From Morella rubra (Eukaryota; Streptophyta; Magnoliopsida; Fagales; Myricaceae), in assembly GCA_003952965.2 (NCBI GenBank), contig CM025854.1:19948111-20012110 (forward strand): DNA of 64,000 bases. The letters run 5' to 3'. The position numbers and the translations under genes are program-made. The notes beneath the pieces are model-generated. The model was given only the letters and a program-made list of their open reading frames with translations, searched no databases and was not told the DNA's origin. Positions 48,697 to 60,726 of this stretch are shown piece by piece (positions within the stretch are counted from its first letter, which is position 1; each line of letters begins with the position of its first letter).

Positions 48697-49085
48697 TTTT
48701 TTTTTAAGAAAATTTAACATCCACACGAAACTAATGGAAAGAATGACAAAAGCTGATACAACATTTTTCAAACCAGCATCTTTCATTGTATGGAAAGAAA
48801 TAGAGAGCAATACTCTGGTCAGTAGGGCCGAACATCTGAAAACTTTTTGGCCACACATCTGACCTAAAAATTAGTTCTTTCCTTCCAAACTAGAACATGC
48901 AAAGAACTGCTTTGTAGGTCTGATGTGTGGCTAAAAGGTTTTTAGAAGTTCGGCCCTACTGACTAGGGTATTGCTCTCTATTTCTTTATATACTATGAAA
49001 AATGTTGGTTTGGAAAATGTTGTATTAGCTTTTATTTAGATTTGTTGTGCATAATGTAAAACTTCTAATTTTCTTAAAAAAAAAA
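48697..49085. repeat. Foldback element, long imperfect hairpin
   Basis: The left arm runs from about 48697 to 48866 and the right arm from about 48914 to 49085. It starts TTTTTTTTTAAGAAAATT and ends with the complement. Examples of pairing: GGTCAGTAGGGCCGAACATC with GAAGTTCGGCCCTACTGACT, and GGCCACACATCTGACCTA with TAGGTCTGATGTGTGGCT. The loop is about 48 nt. It resembles a MITE or a young hairpin RNA locus and is nested in CACTA-C. Confidence 0.8.
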
Positions 49086-50075
49086 TGTTTTAAACGTGCT
49101 CAATAGATCACAATACATTTGATCGGTGTAAACATGTTATATATAATCTTCAGCTGCATCAGCCTTGTCTGGGCCTTAGCTTTTTCTACGCTAACATTGG
49201 ATCACCTTCATTGAAAACGACATCGAGTAGATGTATAGTAAGTTATTTGATTTTTTCAGTCAGTTGACTTTTTTTAATGATTATTTTTGTCAATTATTTC
49301 AGCATTATATTGATTACAATTTCTGATGTAGGAAGATAAGGATGCACGCAGAGTTGGAAAAAGTTTTGATTCAAGAGTTGGATGCACGCAGACAAGGATG
49401 CAAAGATAGATTTTTTTTTTTATTGCGTATTATATTTAATTGTTTCGAATATTGTGATTAATTATTTAATTGTACATTTTTTTAATTTTTTTTATTTAAT
49501 AATATATTTTTGAATAATTTTCTAGTAATTTTTTAATTTCTTAAAAAAATAAAAATTAGCCGTTCTAACGTTTGTTTTAATGTTCGAAATATAACGTGCC
49601 TCCCCTACGTTCGAATTGTATTCGAACTTTTGCGTTTCCATTCATAACATGTTCGAACAACAACTTTTTTATTCCCTGATATATCGAACGGATTTAACAA
49701 TATCCGTTGGAATGTCATAAAATGTTTAAACTTGTTTCCACTTTCCGTCAGAAATTGTCCGAACTGTTTTCATATCAACCGTTGTAACATATTAAGAACG
49801 GTTACGGGTATTCCATTTTAAGGCATTGGAACAGTACCTTAAATATCAAACGTAAAAAAATTTATGGTTGTTTGAACGTTTATTTGCGTTATCGAAAGCA
49901 CTTAAATTTTCCGTCGAAAGATGTTAGAACATGATTCTCAACTGTTCATTTTAAAGTATTCAACCGATAATTTTATTTTAGAATGGAACGTCAATTGCAT
50001 TCTAAAAAATATTTTGTAACGGGTTTGTTGGGAAAATCAGGACGATGGACGGATGTCGTCCCAAAAAACTATTTG

Positions 50076-53000
50076 GATTTTTTGTGGAAAAAACTTCTCG
50101 TCTTTCTTTTTATCCTTTGATGGAGTAGTCTTGGAGACATGATATATACAAGTCATTTCATACTGATGGACTTTCAAGCTCTTCACTGAGCATTTATAAT
50201 ATGTGAAGTAATCGGAATAATTGCAAGCTGGGACAGAGAATGAACTGCTTCCACTAAAAATGCTGAAATATCAGAGCATTACGTTATATCATGATCAGAA
50301 ATGTCCAAGTACTACTGACGAAGATATCTTTCTAAACGTGGCCGTGGGTCACGACTCACAATTACTACTGTTTGTGGAAATGGACTAATGAGGCGGGTAG
50401 CCCTCACATGCATGTGATCATACAACCCATTATTACTAACTAAGACAAACTCTTTCAGGAAAACTGCGAAAAGTACTAAAGCTGCTCATGTCTTAAAAGG
50501 GGTGGGTGAAATTCCTGCTCTACGAACGTACGCTTCCCCTGATTTTTGATCGTCCTCTGAGGCTATTTGGGGTATTTCTGACGTTTGAGGCTGTGGTCGA
50601 TAGTCTACAAAAGCTGTACCTGCCAATATTTTGTTGGATCTCAAATTCTCAGTACGGATGATTGATTCTCAAAAACAGAAGGTGATATTCTTACCGACAA
50701 ATGCTGGCTACTCTAACGAACATCGACTACTTGTAAGGCTTGCTTAGATGCACCTTGATTAAATACTGTTTATTTGGGCTCTTTTATATGGACCAAGATC
50801 ACCCAAATGTCATTTAGGAATATGAACTAAGAATTTTATCATATTTAGTCTACAAATTATCAAAAGTCATATATATATATATGCCTGTCATAAGATGGTC
50901 AAATTGCGATATTGTGCTACATAACCTATTTTTTATCTATTTCAATTATAGAATTTTACTAAAGGGGGGACACTAATGCATTTTTGTAGTTTAAAGTTAA
51001 TTGTGATGAAATTCTTAATTCAAATAGGATATTTGGGTGATAGTTCTGGAATACAAGTGACATTTTTTCAGAAAAAAAATTGTCTTGTACCGGTGGTGGG
51101 GGTGTTTTCTTTTTCGTTTCCAAATCTTTGGCTCCCACCCTTAATGTTTTCTTGGATTCAGGCCTTATCATTAAAGAACCGATATCTTCAACAATCATGT
51201 CTGCACGTCTGATTCGATTACATAACGTCTTACATTTTGGCACTCAAAATTGTGGACCTAATTAAAAAAATTACAAAATAATCTCTCTCCCATCAAATTA
51301 TTCTTTTTCATTATAATATTTTTCAAATCTTCGATCTCTTCACTTTTTTACCAACTCTCAGAAACTATCTTCATTTTTTCACCAACTCTTATACCCCAAA
51401 ATTTTAACAATCAAACACCAACGCATCTCTATGTTTTGTTTTGTTTTGTTTTTTTTTTTTTTTTTCTGTACAACATTGCTTCATTGATCATACAACTTGC
51501 TCATGCAGGCCAAAATATCACAGTTCAGTACATTGTCGGGTAAACTATTAATACATAACTTTTCCATTACATTAACCTCCATTTCACCCCATTTAGTCAG
51601 CTTTTGTGATGCATAACTTCCTTCTCTGGGCGTCCATTTCATCTCTTATGATGGTTGGTCCTGTAGCATTTGTCTATTTAATGGTCACCACTTCTTTCAA
51701 TTTTCCAATCCGATCTCCTGTTGCTTCTGATTTTTAACCAATTCTTGGGAGTCTCCTTCACCATGGTGCTGTGATGATTCATTTTCGATGCCAGTGACCT
51801 TAATGGCCCCTCCTGAGGCGGGGTTCAAACTATCTCCCCCACTTCTTTCCTTTTCCAGGTCATATGGTCTAAGTAGCTTCTTGATACTTCTTTCAGCAGA
51901 ACCCAAATATCAGGTTTCACACCCCCTTGGACTACCTCATTTCTGGTGACCATACAAAGTTCATAATTAAAATTGCACAGAGAATAACCTGAACAGAATT
52001 ATTTAAGACTCAATACGACAACAACTAAACTTAGAGGGGGTGAATAGGTTCTGCAGTTAAAACTTTAAATCTTTTTGATTAATCAATACGTTTTCTACAC
52101 AAACTACACAAACCAGATTAGTAAGTTCAATACCCACACGTTTTACAACAATGCAAATAAACCAACAGACAGTAAATCAATTAAGTTATAATCTATATTC
52201 AAGATTCTTTCAAAACGAGAACACCTGAAACTTCAGTATGTAGTTCACAATTATTAACACTTTAATCAAGAACAATAATTAACAAATCAATCACCACACA
52301 AAGACACAATCTTTTGATTTCGAAGAGAAAATCTCTTGGAAACAAATTCCAAGAGAGAAAAACTCTCTGGGCCAGTAGGCCAGGTAACGATTTCACTAGC
52401 TTTTCAAACTCGAAATACAAGGTGATCCATAGACTCAAGAATACCAATATCCTAGTCTAATACACTTGATTTCTTACCCGAACAATACTATTCGGATCTA
52501 CTCCAATGCAGGGATTGAGAACCTCTCATCCATTAAAAAGCTAACTACCTTTACCTAGCTATTCATACCTTGCCGTCCTCCATTGCGAACTCGCAACAAC
52601 CGCAAACGCACGAACTTGCACTTGGATCTTCAAGATTTCAGTAACCTCCGAAAGTCTTGAATATCTTTTTGGGGAAATAACCACGGTGATCAATATAGAA
52701 CTAAGAATCCTAAAGAGAGGGGTTTTATCTTCAAGGCTTTATTTCAGTTCATACACACGAAGGCTCAAAAAAAGGGGCAAAATATGCAAGAGAAAGTTTC
52801 ACGTAGAAGGCACGATATTTCTTGATTTTTCTGAGCTCAGTTTCGTAATGAAATCAGGGAGTTATAAGCTTTGGGTGACTAACGGTTTTAGTGGAGGGTC
52901 CAAGGCTTTTTGGGTCTTTCATGACGTCATCCATTTAGTTATAAACGGACTAACCAACTTCTGTTACTGCAGTGCCCTAAATCGCGCTTCTGTCTGACTT

Positions 53001-53766
53001 TCTTACTTTCAATTCTTCATAGAATCTTCGAAACACCTTAATATCTCAGGAAATAAACTAAATTACATCTGAAGTATAGCCAACTAAAATAGTCCCTAAC
53101 ATAACCTATGGCCAATGCCCCGGTTTTTATCAGGGTGGGTTTTAAGGGGTTCCAACAAAAATTTAATCCAATCAATGATTGGTCATCTATGATATTGCAT
53201 CTCTATGTTAAATGGTGTGAATTGCCTAGATTTTTCTTCGACGGTACTACGCAGTGTGGAAGAACAACATATACTTCAGTTTCAAAAGATACTTCTAATG
53301 GAAAAGACCACCATATATAAAATGGTAGCTCCATTAATTTGCATTGTACTTCTAAAGTATAATTTGAAGTCAAGATTGGATCTCTTTAATTAATTACTTT
53401 CATAATTATTGTTTAGAAAAATATAAACAAGAAATTTAACAGCCATAGAGTTTTCAAAACACCCGCCTAATGTAAACTTTTATACATAATTCCATGGTGG
53501 GTCGGTGCCCAGAATTCACCGAGTAATCCAAGGTTACAATAGACTTGTAAAACTGTAGCAAAGACACGTTTTGTTAACTCAAACTTTAGTACCAATAATT
53601 CTACACGTATTGTCACATATGCAGGAAAACTATCGTACAATTAATAATATATCGGGGACCACATACGTCGACCCTCAAGGTATCCTAAAGCTTAGAAAAT
53701 CTGAGACTCCCATCGATATAATTCATGGTATTATCAGCTTCTACCTCAATTATAAGCCCCACCACG
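50076..53766 (+). repeat. LOX-c upstream region, duplicate of the LOX-b upstream region
   Basis: From TTTTTTGTGGAAAAAA near 50080 this DNA matches 30966-33291, except for insertions near 51230-51440 and 51988-53132, and a deletion of about 83 bp next to the start of LOX-c. It contains TATATA and T-rich tracts and no gene. Confidence 0.8.
51988..53132. mobile_element. Unclassified 1.1 kb insertion in the LOX-c upstream region
   Basis: The LOX-b upstream region reads straight through (GAGAATAAGGGTGCAG) where this copy has about 1.15 kb extra, starting near ACCTGAACAGAATTATTTAA and ending near CCGGTTTTTATC. It contains GAGGGGGTGAATAGG, a phrase seen in plant LTR-type repeats. I found no clean terminal repeats or target duplication, so the class is open. 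Confidence 0.45.
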
Positions 53767-56700
53767 ATGTTGAAGCCTCAAGTTTCCCACTCAAACACTG
53801 CCGAAACCCTCTTCCTTTTACACAAGCCAATATTCAGCTATGGAATTAATGGCAGTGCCTCGCTTCCATTCTGGTCAAAGTCTGTATTCCGGCAAAGCCA
53901 CAAAAGCCTTCAAACTGGCTTCCTTCTTAGCAACATAAAAGCTGTTGCCAGTACTAGTACTAGTACGGCCAACGCTCCCGAGACGTACATTGGTGTTAAA
54001 GCCATTGTTATCGTGAAACCCACGGTCCGTGGATTTTTCTCAAACCTTGGGTTAGAACGAGGGCTGGATGATATACAAGATTTTCTTGGCGAAACTCCTC
54101 CTGGAGTTAGTTAGTGCTGAGCTTGACCCCAGTAAGTGTTCTTAATTTCAAACTAAACAATCAAGCTTGACGTACCTAATAATGGATCGAATTATGACTG
54201 GATAACACAATAATTGTGTTTTTCCCCTAGCTCGTGAACGAGTTGAAAGTTTTAATGTATACTTTTGTGGCCAGGCTTTTTATTTCCTTCGTGCTTTTAA
54301 TTAAGGGTTATATACCTATTTAGTTTTTCGGTTTTGACCCCTTTTAATAAGTAGTCTTTGGGTTTTCAAATTGATCATAAAAGTCCTTCGGTTTACAATT
54401 TTTATCAAACAAGTCTTTTCATTAAGAGAAGGACTTCTTTAAAAAAAATTATATACTTAAGGATCTCAATGATCAAGTTGATAATCAAAAATTATTTGTT
54501 AAAACCTAGGGATGAAATTGGTACTTAACCTCAAATATATTGTTGCTATTCTATCTCACGGAGAAATAGAGAGAGAGAGAGAGAGAGAGAGGCCGGAGAG
54601 CATGTTCTTGTGATAGTGACAAGCAACATGAAGACATAAGACTGCGAGATCGCATCTAGCATGATCTTCACTTCAAATAAAGGTCCCAATTACAAGCCAA
54701 AGCAGAAGAAATGCAAGTTGTCGAGGACCATATATATATGTCCCCTCTCCTCATGAGTATGACTAGACAAAAGCAGAATTGTTTAAAGCACCAATGTTCT
54801 CGAGTCTATAGCACTACCGTTAGGATTACATGTTCGAGATGCTTTAACCTAGAAGTACTATTACACAATGTTTTTTCTTGTAGAATATTACTGTAATTGT
54901 TTATATCTATACACGAATTAAGATCACAAATCATATTGCATACATACACCAAAAATTATACTCGCTTGTACGAAAGTGTCTGTTTGCACATATAAGTTTG
55001 ATTCAGCATTACGTTAACAAACAATATTTGTAGTGAAGGACGTTGGATTATGTTTGTGAACGTCCTAATTTGCAAGTGACGGGATTAGAGAAGGATACAA
55101 TTCAAGCATTTGCTCATAAGGCGGGCCGCCGGGATGAGGGTGTGAAATACGAGACGGATTTTGAAGTTCCATTTGGTTTTGGGGAGGTTGGAGCTGTGTT
55201 GGCTGAAAATGAGCAACACAGGGAGATGTTCCTTCAGGATATAGTCCTCGATGGGTTCCCTGACGGCCCCGTAAATGTGACATGTCGCTCATGGGTTCAC
55301 TCGAAATTCAAAAATCCTGAAAAGAGGGTATTTTTCACTACCAAGGTGAGTAGTTCAGTAGCAAATATGATATAATTGTGTTAACCAAACAATTGGGGTC
55401 CTTACATGCTCATCTTATTGCTAAAGAAGACCCACAAAACGAACGTACAGTTTTCAGAATAAATAGGTTGTGGTTCAACTTGGTGTGCATTAGTATCATC
55501 CACGTCATGTTAAGTCCTCATCCATCATGTTTTGTTCTTTCTTAAGCTAGAACAGTATTAGAACTCACCCACGCATGTTGTGGCATCTAATACGTAGTAC
55601 AATGCGAGTTCACGTGTTTGAATGGGTCAGTCGTACTTGCCATCACAAACACCAAGAGGGTTGTGGAGGCTAAGAGAAGAAGACCTGAAGAATTTGCGAG
55701 GTAATGGTCAAGGAGAGCGCAAGAGCTTCGAGAGGATCTATGATTATGATGTCTACAATGATATTGGAGATCCTGATCATAACTAAAACTTCAAAGACCA
55801 GTACTTGGTGGTCAGGAGCACCCTTATCCTAGACGTCGTAGGACGGGGCGCCCGCGTTGTGTGACAGGTGATCGCCAGGAGCTTTTAATTTTAATTAATT
55901 TCCCCATTTTAAGAAGGAATATGCTTGACCAATGTAATCGTGAGCTCAGAAGCCATACACCATACGCAAGCTCATGACAATACTTGACATGCATAATATA
56001 TTGTCTGTTTTTATTGAAATCACCACTTTTCTCAAATATGCCTAGATGATTTTAGGTTGCATTTTCTTTCCAGATTTCTCAGCAAATTTATTTGTGATGG
56101 AAAAGATTCCTTGATAAATTTGTATTTTTCGAATGAGCTAGCGTACTGCAGTCACCGTGACATGAAAAGAAACCAAATCCAGAAAGTGATAAACAAGTGT
56201 ATGTTCAGGACAGCATAGCGGAGAGTTCGGGAAAATGTACATTGTAAAAGCACAATATTGGACGTTCTAATCAGAAAGTTCTGGGGCATACATGATGTTT
56301 TTGTTTTTCTTTTGAGAGGTCGTTCCCCTCCACGTGGGACCTTAATTAAGGTTTGGGGGCAGGGGCCCTTCACCTCCGTGGTGGTTTATGAAATCAAAGA
56401 TCCTCCTAGAGGGGTCTTTTTCTTTTTTTCTAAATCCTTGTAGAAGGGTTCATTACTTGTTGGAGGAAGTATAATTTAAGAAAATAAATCTACGTCTCTG
56501 ACAACTTATACTTTTCAAATAAGTGAGAATTTAACTTTGCTAAACAGGTACGTTAAATTATGTACGAAGGCAAAAAGCTGCTCATGCCTTGATTATCTAA
56601 GTTTTAAGTATGGTTTCATTCATTCTGAATTTCTGATCATTGAACAGCCACAATTAATGAACGCAGATCCACTGTCAGAGACAAGGTGCAGCAGGTTTTA

Positions 56701-57699
56701 TTTTCCTCGGGATGAATGCTTCTCCGAGATAAAGGCACAAACTTTTTCAGCGAAGACCGTTTACTCCGTGTTGCGAGTTCTGGTACTATCGCTACGGACA
56801 GTGACGAGGGATGGGGATGATGGATTCCCTTACTTCACAGCCATAGATGCGCTTTTCACTGAAGGGGTTCACTTGCCAACTGAAGAGGGCCAAAAGGGGT
56901 TCCTCAGAGGCATCATGCCCAGGCTTGTGAAAGCCATTGGCGAAACAGGAGGAGATGTGCTCCGCTTTGAGACCACTGAAACTATGAGCTGTACCGAAAC
57001 CAACCCACACAAACACTTTGTCTCTCTCTATCTCTCACCCTCTGCATAATGTAATCTACGGTTTTTGGATTTGCAGGGGACAAGTTCTTTTGGTTTAGGG
57101 GCGAGGAATTTGCTTGACAGACTCTTGCTGGTCTCAACCCATATAGCATACAGTTGGTCACGGTATGACTAGAACCACTAGCTAGCAAAGCATGAAGTAC
57201 TTGAGCGCATGAGGGAGAAAGGAACTACAAAAAAGAAAAAAAAAAAAAAACACAGACACAAATAACACTAACATAAAAGCAGCCACATTTTCGGATAACG
57301 GATTCTATGCAAAGACAAATTGTGCGAAGTCATGAGTGTGATTTAAAGATACAAATTCAACTTTTTAAGGTTAACCACATCATTTAATCATGAGCTAAGC
57401 CAAGATTGGACCACGTCATTTTGTCCCTCATCTCATTAAATGACGTGACCAGCCTTAACACGTTAGATTTATATCTTTAAATTATAACCGTCAGTTTGCA
57501 TGACTTTGTACAGTTTATCTTTGCACAGAATCCTTTCTCACCATTTTGCACCATAATTAATGCCTCAAACTTGCAAAAAATTGTGCAGGAATGGCCATTG
57601 AAGAGTAAACCCTACCCTGAAATCTAAGGTCCACAAGAATTAGCTATCAAGAGGGAAATGATTGAGGAAGTGATTGGAGGTCTAATGACTCTTGTCAAG
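53767..57699 (+). pseudogene. Type-2 13-lipoxygenase pseudogene (LOX-c), exons 1-6 only
   Basis: A close copy of LOX-b. Exons: 53767-54131, 55077-55345, 55631-55867, 56667-56990, 57077-57162, 57589-57699. It begins [16 protein letters not shown]. Damage: two bases missing in exon 1 near 54090 (TTGGCGAAACTCC against TTGGTAAAACACTCC); one missing in exon 3 near 55784; donor of exon 4 changed to gtaccg; CGA to TGA in exon 5 (57115-57117); TAC to TAA in exon 6 (57625-57627). Exons 7-9, which hold the catalytic centre, are absent because a CACTA element begins at 57759 in the following intron; they might lie beyond the window. The TATA segment present before LOX-b is deleted here. This is a pseudogene rather than a misread gene, since nonsense changes add to the frameshifts. 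Confidence 0.9.
54305..54530. mobile_element. Small inverted-repeat insertion in LOX-c intron 1
   Basis: LOX-b lacks this segment. It starts GGGTTATATACCTATTTAG and ends GAAATTGGTACTTAACC, an imperfect inverted pair, and has a T-rich interior mentioning CAAACAAGTC and AAAAGTCCTTCGG. It looks like a short MITE or repeat relic. Confidence 0.45.
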
Positions 57700-58857
57700 G
57701 TTAGCAAAATATATATATTTTTATAAATTTAATGCAGGACTGGCCATCAGCCAATTGACACTACAAGAATTATAGCTTTAGGTGAAAAATTTTGTCACCT
57801 AAAGTGACCTTTCCATGACAAACATTAATTTCGTCACCCAAAGTCACCATGAACACCAAAACCGTCTGGACAGGTCCCAAAACCGTTCGTGCGTATGTTG
57901 CGTGTGACAACATACCACACATCGCGCATGAGTGACTATTAAAATAGTCACAAAATACAAAATATCGTTCGGACTCACGATCAACACGTTCAGACTCTTT
58001 GCAGGATGACGAATTTCAAATCGATGTAGCCGAGTGACATTCAGAATCTTCACAATTGTTTTTCAATAACGTCCAGACATAACAGATACAACGTCCGAAC
58101 AAGAGCACGTGACGAATAATAATCATCAGCATATAGTGATAAATTGAAAATCGTCGCGAACGCTTAATCACGTCCGGAACCTCCACTATAGCGTTCGCAT
58201 GTGAAAAAATACATTTGTCCGGACGAAACAAAAAATGTTCGCATTGTATGAATGCTATTTCCACGAGTCGTGTGCTTCCACATTCCAAAACTTCCGTTGG
58301 AAACCATCCGGACCAATATATACAGTCCGGACGGGTTTAGTTCTAAGCAGCTTCTTGAATCGGTCATTTTTAATGACGTTGAATTTGATTGGACCACGTG
58401 TGAATCTAACCCTTGATAGGAGTCCGAACCCCAATATTAGTGTCGGACTCATTCTCAACAAATTAAACAGGCTAGATTTAGCCAAAATAACACTTTCACT
58501 CTGTTCTCTCAAACTTTTCTCTTAAAGTTTTCACTATCCGTTCGAGATCTCTCGAACAACTTTAGGTAAGACCTTCTTTGTGAGTTTGGATTTCAATTTC
58601 ATGCATTTCAATTGAATACTTCTGAAATTTTTGTGAGTTCTTTGTTCATCTATAGTGGTGTTTGTTTTGTGTTCGTCGAATTACCATTTGGATTGTGGTA
58701 TATTGCGTTCGGATGCTATGCATTTTGTCCAGACGTTACGCTTTAGTTCAGACGGTTAATTTTAAGAGTTTGTACGCATATAAAAATAAACGTCGCTGTT
58801 TGAACTGCGTGCGAACGGTTTGTGCTTATGTTCGGACGGTTTTTGCTAGGTTGACCA

Positions 58858-59275
58858 TGGACCACTCTAAGAGAAGTATCACTAATGTTAAGGGACAGAC
58901 TCAGCGACTAGCTTGGGCAGACGCTTTTTTAGCGGAGCTGAGGGGAGTATTTGGGCGATAGTGGAGCCGACACATTCGTTGTGCATGGAGCTCCAATGCC
59001 GCTTGATCGGACTGGAAAATAAATTTTCTCTAAAGGATAAGGCTCTGACTGAGGAGATGAATATTATGGAAAGGGAACTATTCGTTGTGAGAGAACAATT
59101 GTCCCAGTTGTCCAAGTCTATCTACATCATTCCGATACAGCTCCAGACACTCATCAGACGTGTAAATAATTTAGAGGAGCATTTGGCGCATGTTCGTGGC
59201 GTCCTCGGACAAGATCTAGATGAGCCATCTCGTGATTCGAGTAGTTTCATGTTTATGTTTTATCACTATTATTAA
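58858..59275 (+). pseudogene. Short copy of the coiled-coil transposon ORF in CACTA-D
   Basis: It begins MDHSKRSITNVKGQ and, after a frame change near 58950, runs into a helical Leu/Glu-rich segment (MELQCRLIGLENKFSLKD, MERELFVVREQLSQLSKS) ending in VNNLEEHLAHVRGVLG. The end resembles that of the ORF at 60727-61918 (VVLLEEHMSDVRAVL), but the middle (VREFY/LPYG blocks) is missing. This is probably an internally deleted duplicate. Confidence 0.5.
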
Positions 59276-60726
59276 TTTATCCTCAGAAGGACGTCTCGGC
59301 TTGTACTAAACATTATGATTGTGTTTTTCGTTCGGTATTTAAATTATGTTTGATATTCCATATTAATTACTTTTTTTCATTAGTTTAAATTTATTAAAAT
59401 TTAAAAGGACGATTAGTATAATTAAAAGAGTTACTAGTACGAGTGCTATGTTAACGGAACGGATACCGTATTTACAATTAAATAGGTGATTAGTTATAAT
59501 AATTCGTGTAATAATAATTTTAATTTAAATAGTTGATTAGTTATAATTATATTGTGTTAGTGAAATGATTTAAATAAATTAAATTTATTGGCCATGCATT
59601 CGAGCGGTTTAAATATACGTCCGGACCCACCTCTGGTAGAACAGTGACGTGTTTAAAAGGTAAGAGTTTGAACGTATAAAAATAGTGTCCGATGCGTTTG
59701 ATATTACGACATTGTTCGAACGGATACATTAAGCGTCCGGACGGATGTTGCAACCGTCGCATGGCTTACACGTGTTTACGTTACACGACGGTTGAAAACA
59801 GTTGTACCTGTTCGAACCCTATTATAACGTCCGGACGTAGTTTGACGTTTATTCAGCCATACGTGTGCTTCCACGTCGCGAAGTCAGGTAAAAACCGTCC
59901 GTACTTTCCATAACGTTCGGACGTAATTACTTTTTCGAACGTTTTAAACGGTTTAAATTTTGGCATTTAATGCAGAGGACTCTCATTGGGCCACGTGTGC
60001 GAAAAAGGACGTCCGGACGGGTTCACGGATTATGAAAAACGCGAACAGTTCGACATTTTCATTAAACCGAACGTTTTATCATCTAATCTCTCTCGACTCT
60101 CAGTTGATTCTTTGTCAAATCTTCGCATTCTAATCACATCCAGGTATGTTTTGTTGATTTTTAACATGATTTTTGCTTTAAAAATTTCATTTTTTTTACA
60201 GTTTTATATATAGGATTTCAATTCTATTTTTTGTATACTACATTGTGTTTTTGATTGATTTTTACGTAGAAATAGATTGTGTTAAGTGTTAGGATTGTGT
60301 TAAGTGTATTTGTTTGTGATTTGGTGGTATTTTGGGTAGTGTGTGGGAGGTTTTGAGATGCTGACATGGCTGAGTTAACTCGGTCTTCGTCCCAGTAGCG
60401 TTCGGACGTTTAGATATGCCGCCCAGACGTCGAAATAACCCGTTTGGACTTTTAGTATAAAAAGGAAATACGTCGTCTTTTAGTTTGTGTCCAGACATTA
60501 CATGAAACATGTCCGGACTGTTTTATATTAAAAGTTATAAAATTTTACTATTTGTGTTTAGTTTAGACAGATATCCAAAAGTGTCCGGACACTTATTTAC
60601 CTGTCCGAACGCATTTTTATATTTAATTTGCATTTTTTTTTATTATACCGTTCGGAATGCCTTTATGTTGTTGTTCGGACGTAGTTCTAACCATTCGAAC
60701 GGTTTTTTTTTTGCAGATTATAGAAA

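Larger units (their letters stand above)
44404..50075 (+). mobile_element. CACTA element with eroded right end (CACTA-C)
   Basis: The left end is CACTACAACAAATTTGAATT and is followed by GGGACG. At the right, GTCCCAAAAAACTATTTG near 50058-50075 mirrors it, but the last bases (TTGTAGTG expected) are lost. The empty site can be read in the sister region at about 30946-30965. Subterminal palindromes CGTTCGAACG occur at 44757, 48008 and 48599 with many variants. Inside are eroded ORF pieces (45580-46645), a minisatellite (46970-47720) and a foldback (48697-49085). The family differs from the CACTA at 9941. Confidence 0.78.
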
